Positions 57,411 through 64,000 of a stretch of DNA of 64,000 bases are shown piece by piece (the stretch's first letter is position 1; the number at the start of each line of letters is the position of its first letter). Made by a program: the position numbers and the translations under genes. The notes beneath the pieces are model-generated. The model worked only from the letters and a program-made list of their open reading frames with translations. It had not been told where the DNA came from and did no database searches. The stretch is from Dendrobium chrysotoxum (Eukaryota > Streptophyta > Magnoliopsida > Asparagales > Orchidaceae). Location: assembly GCA_019925795.1 (NCBI GenBank), contig CM034314.1, positions 98,141,264-98,205,263 of the forward strand, written 5' to 3'.

Positions 57411-57427
57411 TACAGATGGCGCCAAAC
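57411..57427 (-). promoter_or_regulatory. Primer-binding-site-like sequence
   Basis: Directly after the 5' LTR (minus) comes GTTTGGCGCCATCTGTAGG. TGGCGCC(A/G)TCTGT at this point is a familiar feature of plant Gypsy-type elements and fixes the orientation. The tRNA that would prime is not determined. Confidence 0.65.
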
Positions 57428-59186
57428 TGTTGCATCCTAGAATATTGGCAGTTGTATAGAGTGATATAGTTTGGCGTCTTAGCTTTGTATGGAGATCCAA
57501 CATACAAACAGATAAGAGAGTATGGTTATAACATTTATAAAAGGCACCCTAATTTTTATGTGGAAACTCCTGAAAAAGAGAAAAACTACAGGGCCTGGCT
57601 TAGTTTGAATGAATCCACTAATATTTGTAATTGATTACAAATGAGTTCCTTCCTTAGAAGGAAGATCTTGGCTCGATATAGCAAATATACATCATACAAA
57701 GTGTATTATATGCTGGGAGTTAGAAGAATTAGTGTTAATACGCTTATTTAGGGTGCCAAAACCATAGTCGATGAGCGTTGTAGGTTGGAAGGACCATAGT
57801 CAGATAACGGTGGTCAGAATGACCGTAGTTGGTAGGTGACCGTGGTTATAAGGATCATAGTCGGCTGCGATGGAGGTCAAAAGGACTGTAGTTGGCGTTG
57901 GTGGTTGGAATATAGTAGTTGGCAGGCGATGGAGGTCGGGAGGACCATAGTTGGGCGACGATAATCGAAAGGACCGTAGTCAGTGGGCAACGGAGGTCTA
58001 GGGGACTGTAGTCGGCAGACGAAGGAGGTCAGAAAGATCATAGTCAGCGATGGTGGTTGGAAGACCTGTAGTCGACAAGCCATGGAGGTCGGGAGGACCA
58101 TAGTCGGCGGATGACGGAGGTCAGAAAGACCGAAGTTGGCAGACGATGGTCGGGAAGAACTTGGTGGTAGTCAGTGAACGAGCAGAAGTTCGACGGAGGT
58201 CGAAAAGAACTCTAGTGGATGTCGACAAACAGGTGGAAGTCCGTTGGTGACCGATGAACGGGTGGAAGTATGATGGTGTACGGGAAGAACTCTGATGGTG
58301 GTCAACGAATGAGTGGAAGTCCAGTGGCGGTCGATGAACAGGCGAAAGTTCGGCGGTGGTCGGGAAGAACTTTGACAAAGGTCGACGAACAGGCAGGAGT
58401 CCATTGGTGATCGAAGAACAAGCGGAAGTCTGGTGGTGGTCGGCAGACTGGAAAAAGTTCGACGGTGGTCGCTGGACTGTGGAAGTCCGTTAGTGGTCGG
58501 GAAGAACTCTGGTGGTGGTCGATGAACGGGCAGAAGTCTGGCAGTGGTCGATAGATTGGAGGAAGTCCGACGGTGGTCGTCAGACTGCGAAAGTCCTTCG
58601 GTGGTTGATGGACTGGCGGAAGTCCATTGGTGGTCGGGAAGAACTCCGGCGGTGGTCGGAGGCAAGAAAGCTCTAAAATTCTTTCCTTCTCCTCCTCACA
58701 CCCTCCTCCTCTCATGAAGAATGGGGGCATATTTATAGTTTTTTGAGAGTGACACGGCTTGGAAATATGGGGAGGATCAAAGTCAAGATGGAAGTGGTTT
58801 GAATGGACAGTCGATATTGATCCCTTTGATCATGGAACGTTTACTGGTCATTTGAATTCCTTAATGATATCAGAATTTAGTGATCTTGCGTTTGTTGGAT
58901 TCGTCTCGTCGAGCCGCTCAATTTGAATATAAGCATATTACGTTTGGAGTTTGTTTGGTATTCCCACTTTAAGCATTGAACAGTTCAAATATGCTTTGGA
59001 CCCTCATTTTGGGCTTGAATCTGGCTGGTTTTGGTGTCGATGGTTTGTCTTTCTGAGACGTTCGGTTCGACTATAATTTTGTTGTAATAGGAGTTCGAAT
59101 GATCCCAGATTTAATTTTAGAAGCTTTCAACTCAATTTTGTCTCAAGATTTGTGCCCAATCAAGATGAATTTTTGGTGTCGTATCA
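57428..59186 (-). repeat. 5' LTR of the complete element
   Basis: 1759 bp. On minus it begins TGATACGACACCAAAAAT and ends ATTCTAGGATGCAACA. TATA-like CTATAAATAT lies at 58729-58738, so transcription should start near 58700 and run through the minisatellite (about 57750-58670). It differs from the 3' LTR at many sites, so the insertion is not recent. Confidence 0.9.
57750..58670 (+). repeat. GC-rich minisatellite in the 5' LTR
   Basis: Same two unit types as in the solo LTR at 4509-6490: GGACCGTAGTCGG-based units and GGAAGTCCGGTGGTGGTCGG-based units. A minus-strand open frame of up to 164 codons crosses it because the units are mostly multiples of three. Confidence 0.85.
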
Positions 59187-59540
59187 GAAATAATTATTTT
59201 TTATTTTTTAATATACAACAATCAGAACTACCTAATTTTTTTTATCAATATAAATACTAGTGAAAATAAAATTATTGATCAAAATATTAATATATATATA
59301 TCTGTATTTATTTTCTAAATATCATATACACTTCTAAGGATCTATACAACTACGATATATCTTTCCATACATTAGTACAAAAGAATAACTACAAAATAAA
59401 AAGAAAAAAAATAACTATAAACCTAGAGAATCTTGATCAATCTCATACCCTTGACCCTCTGCTCTGACCTGAAATCATTTAAACTATATATAATGGGTTA
59501 AAAAGCCCAGCATGTCATTCAATCCTACAACAAACTCAAA

Positions 59541-60140
59541 ACTAGGGGTGTCAATATTTGACCCGGCCCAAAAAATTTTGGGTTCGGGTCAACCTGTTTT
59601 GCAAATGGGTTGGGTTCAAGTTTCATTTTCTGACTTGTTTCAAATTTTGAGTCATGTTCGGGTCAACCCAAAAATTCGAATTCTAACCCGAAATAAACCC
59701 GTCACCCGACTCACCCCCTCGTCTGAAGCAATTCCTGTCTGCACTACCGCGCTCACCCACACCACTGGCTCCCTTACATTGCCCGTTGCTATGCTCGTTA
59801 GCAACAATCTCATGCCCGCGCTCCCCAGCACCGCATGCACTCGCCCGCACCTGTGTTAGCCCGCACTGCACCGCAGGCTCACTCGTAGTGGTCCCAATCA
59901 CTTGTGCCTACACATGTTCTGCGCTCATGTCCACAGCATTGGCGCCTGGCTACTTGCATGTTAGCGGATCGGGTTAGGTCAACACGGGTTAGGGTACGGG
60001 TCAAGTCCAGGTTTGAATTTTTGACCTGTTTGTCTAAACCGATCAGGTTTTGGTCTGGTCAATTAAAGTTGGGACTGCAGGTTTGGTTCACAGGCATGGT
60101 GGGGCCAACGAGTCTGGTTCACGGGCGGGGGTAGCGGGCC
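59541..60140. other. GGGTC/GACCC-rich repeat with C-rich centre
   Basis: Begins CTAGGGGTGTCAATATTTGA (hAT-MITE-like), has many GGTTCGGGTCAACCC words, a C-rich centre (59700-59950), then GGGTTAGGGTACGGGTCAAG. The open frames here are compositional artefacts. It resembles the first 400 bp of the window. Confidence 0.45.
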
Positions 60141-60156
60141 CGCTCGAGCTAAATAG

Positions 60157-60388
60157 GAACTTTTTTTATTTTTTATGTAAATAATTTCCGTCAAAAAATT
60201 CGCCTGAAAAGTTTTCCGGCAAATTATTTCCGTCGAAAAATTCGCCAGAAACTTTTCCAGCAGATTTTTTCGTCGGTGTTTGTTTTCTAATGTGTGTTTT
60301 ACTGTCGAAAGATTTTTCACCAAAAATACAAATTAACGACGGATTTTAGTCATTTTCAACCGCCGGAAAATGATATTTTTCTATAGTG
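60157..60388 (-). mobile_element. CACTA-like element end
   Basis: On minus the end reads CACTATAGAAAAATATC, followed by short TTTTCCGGCGG, TTTCGACGG and AATTTTTCGACGG-type words in both orientations. CACTA terminus plus GC-poor subterminal repeats fits a CACTA (En/Spm) end. The partner end is not found. Confidence 0.5.
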
Positions 60389-60896
60389 TTTGTTCACTAG
60401 TCAAATCTCATCTTTTTAGTGAACCACATTAGGTCACTGTAAGCATAGCTACTCATATCAACAAACTTGCATCCAATCCTCCAAATTATGCAAATCCAAA
60501 TCAATTGCGCATGATTCATATCTAACTCAGCTAACTTAACTCAAAAACTAAGGATACCTAAGGTCATTTAATGCTATCTAAGGTAAGCCACTAAGCAATT
60601 TAGGCTCAATCTTAAGCAAATTAGTATAGACCAATGAACCATCTATGCTTAACTAGAATAGACTAGAGTCAAATACTCACTTAGCTACCCAAGGTCAATT
60701 TGAAAAATATAGGGTTTGGCCACTGATAATTGACTGCCACATAATAAGAGGGTTAAATTTGTACTTTTTAAAATAGTCTCTTGTAATAAATTTAAAATTT
60801 TTATAAATAATCTAATATAAGCTAAATAAATTTAACAATTCAAACAACAAACAAAAATACACAACATAAGATAACTTAGGCGTTAGATAGATAACT

Positions 60897-61084
60897 AATC
60901 TTGGAATCTTTCGACGGTTTACCTGCGATTTTGGGTCCATTAATTTCTGGTTGTTGTAGCCGTCAGAAAACCGCCAGAAAATATTACCGTCAAAAATATG
61001 CCGCCGGTTTTCATTTCCTACGATTTTTATTCCGGCAATTTTCAAACCGCCGAAAAATTGAGTTAAATCGCTTGTATTGTAGTG
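60897..61084 (-). mobile_element. Second CACTA-like element end
   Basis: On minus it starts CACTACAATACAAGCG, followed by TTTTTCGGCGG, AAACCGGCGGC and TTTCTGGCGGTT-like repeats. Same orientation as the end at 60157-60388, so these may be two eroded insertions or a nested pair. Confidence 0.55.
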
Positions 61085-63100
61085 TGTGAATGAGTCTATG
61101 ACTAATTAAGTGTAATGTTAATGATGAACTTAATTACACAAAATATTCCAATTTAATCCAATAACACCAAAGTTATAAATGTGTCTAGATAAAAAATAAA
61201 TTGAATATAAAATATTATGTTCTAAGCAAGAGAAATTAAACTTTTAACTAAAAGTTAATTATTTTTCTCTATATAATATACCAATATAAATTTTTGTGAT
61301 GATCACTAAAACTAAGTTCTAGCATATCAATTTAATCCTAGCAATTAATTAAATATGCAAACCCCCTCTTTAAAATAAGAGAAAATTTTTAACTGAAGTT
61401 CTTTTTAATTTTGATGTTGAATGGAAGTAATCACCAATTAATTTTATAAATCAATATCTAAATGCAATATAAACTTTTTTCTATTTTTTTACTTGCAAGA
61501 AAAAAGTTGAACAAATTAGAAACTTACTTTTCATAATTACAGCCTTCAAATAAGATAATAATTAATCAAAATTATAATTATCTGCTGAAAATTATTTGAC
61601 ATTTGACACCATAATTTGACTCTTCTAATGTCATAATTTTTTTACAAAATATAAAACTCATTTTTATCTTAATCATTGATGGATGAATGTATTTGATGTA
61701 TTCAAGCTTAGAAAACTTAGAATCAGATGTTGAATAAAATACCTGATTTTGTATCAATATTTTGAGCAAAGAATTTTAATATTATTGGAATTGCTTTCTC
61801 TATATTTAATTTGCATATTGAATTTGTATGTCTTATATGTTATTAGATTATTAGAAATAGTTTTTTTTTTAAGTGTTCTAAAATTCTAAAATTTCCCCAT
61901 TGGAGAGATTTTAGAATCAAAAAGGGAAAAAAAATCTAAAGCTTTGTTTTACTCATGGTTGGCCATAGGATGAAAAAAAAAGGCCATGTGCCCTAATTAT
62001 GCCTTCTATAAACTTGAGGCAAGAAATAGTTGTTAAACAAATTTTAAAGTTCATGAAATTATGCCCTCTTAAGCACGTTTTAAAATGAGTCATATTAGAT
62101 TGAGGTTCGATGCTCACTGTCGCTTGATCATATTCGATACTCGTTGTTGCCTGATGTTTGACACCCGATATTATCTGGCCTCCTATATCTGCCATCGGCT
62201 GGCTTTCAACAGCTGTTGTTTGACTTATGTCATCATTCGACCCCTATCATCATCGTACGTTGTCCTCATCCAATACCTAAATCAGACATTTAATGTTCAT
62301 AATCACCGAAGATTCGGCTTTTGTTGTTTACCATTCGCCATGACCCCACTCTAGCCATTATTACATGCCACTTTCACTTGGTGACCACCGATGAGCGACA
62401 TTCACTGTTGCTTGGTTGATTGATTTGCCTCCCTCTTTTCATAAAGAACATAACATCAAAAAATTCATTTTCATTATTGACAGCACCTTGGTACTTCTTT
62501 CTCCATCACAGCCAAGGGACCATCTTACTTGTTTATCTTTTCATATTATATAGGCATCTTCTTTAGCTTTGTAAATAGGCACTACTAATAACACAATATT
62601 TTGTTGGTGAAGATTTATGACCAGGCAAGGCCCTATGAATTTTTCTTTTCATATTCTCTGCACATTATATGATGTTTCATAAGATATTTTCTTTTTTTTT
62701 TTCACTTTTAGAATAGCTATGTAAAAACTTTTGTATAATTTTCTAGTTACAGACATATTTTTGTAAATAAAAGAAAAGTTTACTCAGTAATTAATATTCT
62801 TTAAAATATTTTACCATACCTCTAAAGAAGTCTAAAACTAACTTATAAACTATAATATTATAAATATGTAAATAAATCTATGTAGAAAGTAAAAATAAAT
62901 TAAAAGAAACATAACCATTGAAGAGATAGATTGAACTCTTAAGTAATAACCTCTTGCAGGCTGCAAAGGCTTACTAGAAGAAGTACAAATATTTTACAAG
63001 TATTATGCATTGAATACAAGTATATGTAACAATTTAAACCAACAACAGATCAAAATTCAAACTGGTAATAGTAGAGACTGAAGAGTAAATCGAGCTAAAT
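61085..63100. other. AT-rich intergenic DNA
   Basis: No gene recognised. A pyrimidine-rich patch at 62090-62420 (repeated TCGATACTCG, TTGTTGCCTGATG and GACACCCGAT-like words) looks like an old short repeat. Confidence 0.45.
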
Positions 63101-63103
63101 TTA

Positions 63104-63234
63104 GGCTTCGTTTGGGATAACTTTCTTACTAATTTCTAAAATAGTTTTTTTAGTACAATAAGTTTTAAAATTATTAATTTTTGTACTATAAAGCTGCTTT
63201 AGAAATCAATAAAAAATCTATCGTAAACGAAGCC
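63104..63234. mobile_element. Foldback Tourist-like MITE (copy B)
   Basis: Ends GGCTTCGTTTGGGA and (minus) GGCTTCGTTTACGA are inverted. TTA is duplicated at 63101-63103 and 63235-63237. 131 bp, same family as 40569-40702. Confidence 0.82.
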
Positions 63235-63478
63235 TTAGAGCCAAACACTATGGCCTGAACATTAAGACTCCATTTGGAATAGTTTTTAGGCTGCTTTCAT
63301 TGTAAGAAAAATAGTTAGCATAAAATAATGTGTGATTGTCTCTAAAAAGCGATTTTTGAAAAAAAAAATATTTTTGAAACTGTAGCTGAAAAAGAGAATT
63401 AAAAAGTAAAAATAGAAAAGCTTAAGTTGCCTGTTTAGAACAACTTTTCGATTGCTTTTGTGGTAAGAAAAATAATTA

Positions 63479-63675
63479 GGGTATGTTTGGAACAACTGCA
63501 TTTTTTTGTAAAGGAAATTGTAAAGTTATTGTTTGAAAATATATATATGAAGCTGCTGCAAAAAAGTAGTTTCTAATACAAAAATTTCTTGAAAATAATA
63601 AAAATAATAGCCAAATAGAAACTAGGGTTGTTGTCAGAAGAGCAAAGCACTAAGAAAATTATCCCAAACACACCC
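63479..63675. mobile_element. Tourist-like MITE of a related family
   Basis: Left GGGTATGTTTGGAACAA and right (minus) GGGTGTGTTTGGGATAA are inverted repeats. Flanking TTA (63476-63478) and TTT (63676-63678) may be a decayed 3-bp duplication. About 197 bp, non-coding. Confidence 0.65.
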
Positions 63676-63834
63676 TTTAGTTAAAAAGTAATTGTGTTTT
63701 GAAAACAAATTTTTTTTATCCTTTTTAAAAATTTTGTCATTGAAAATTTATTTTGAAACTGTCATCAAGAAAGGAGCTTTTAAATGCAAAAACATGAAAA
63801 CTTTCCTAAATTGATTTCAAAAATAAAAATAAAA

Positions 63835-63875
63835 ATAAAAATAATAATAATAATAATAATAACAATAATAATATT
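63835..63875. repeat. (AAT)n microsatellite
   Basis: ATAATA repeats over about 40 bases, preceded by an AAAAT repeat. Confidence 0.9.
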
Positions 63876-64000
63876 AAGAGAATTTCATATAAAGGACGAA
63901 GAGAATGTATATTTTATTTTTCTTATCTCTTTCAAAAAAAAAGAAAAGTTAACAAATTAGAAGCCTTCAAATTAATTAAGATAATAATAGTATTTTCTAC

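Larger units (their letters stand above)
52805..59186 (-). mobile_element. Complete non-autonomous LTR retrotransposon of the minisatellite family
   Basis: Perfect 5-bp target duplication GAAAT at 52800-52804 and 59187-59191. On the minus strand: 5' LTR 59186-57428, primer-binding-like site, internal region 57427-54586, purine-rich tract, 3' LTR 54585-52805. Both LTRs read TGATA...GCAACA. The internal region is only 2842 bp and no open frame resembles gag, protease, reverse transcriptase, RNase H or integrase, so mobilisation would depend on a partner. Two tandem arrays occupy over 1.1 kb of it. The TTTGGCGCCATCTGT motif after the 5' LTR is of the kind seen in plant Gypsy-type elements (established knowledge), so a Gypsy partner is likely. 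Confidence 0.9.

Noticed and set aside
54586..57427. Plus-strand element nested in the LTR retrotransposon
   Set aside because: Some features (TATA on plus, TGATGCGTGTATCC near 57059) hinted at it, but no matching terminal repeats or target duplication were found, while all structural signals of the outer element agree with the minus strand.

Overview
The window is nuclear DNA from a flowering plant. It is AT-rich, has short exons separated by long introns, and is dominated by plant transposon families: RTE-clade and L1-type LINEs, hAT, PIF/Harbinger and CACTA DNA elements, LTR retrotransposons and tRNA-derived SINEs. I cannot name the species. A monocot is possible but not shown.

Only one host gene is supported. 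It lies on the minus strand between about 39454 (ATG) and 9109 (stop) and encodes a kelch-repeat (galactose-oxidase-like beta-propeller) protein of about 575 residues from 11 exons. Exons 1 to 6 carry one kelch blade each and exons 7 to 11 encode a tail. Its 5.7-kb first intron holds an RTE LINE inserted in another RTE LINE and a hAT-type MITE. Its seventh intron, about 18.6 kb, holds MITEs, a full-length but dead RTE LINE, a Harbinger-like element carrying a captured exon, an RTE LINE split by a 3.3-kb hAT element, and an RTE LINE with an intact 934-codon ORF.

Left of the gene (1-8.9 kb) are C-rich and ATGCA-rich repetitive sequence and a solo LTR (4509-6490, target duplication CCAAT) packed with a GC-rich minisatellite. 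Right of the gene are a foldback Tourist-like MITE, an unrelated solo LTR (41635-43438), an L1-type LINE remnant with ORF1 but no reverse transcriptase (about 44.7-46.9 kb), a second solo LTR of the minisatellite family (50232-51241), and a complete minus-strand member of that family (52805-59186, target duplication GAAAT). The complete copy has a primer-binding-like site but no gag or pol; two tandem arrays occupy part of its interior. CACTA-like ends and more MITEs follow to the end of the window.

The mobile elements do not form a pathway with the kelch gene; most are inserted in or around it. The observations most worth following are the non-autonomous minisatellite LTR family, the exon captured by a Harbinger-like element, and nested insertions whose boundaries and target-site duplications can be read directly. 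Boundaries were found by eye and similarities to protein families are from memory; no alignment or database search was run.
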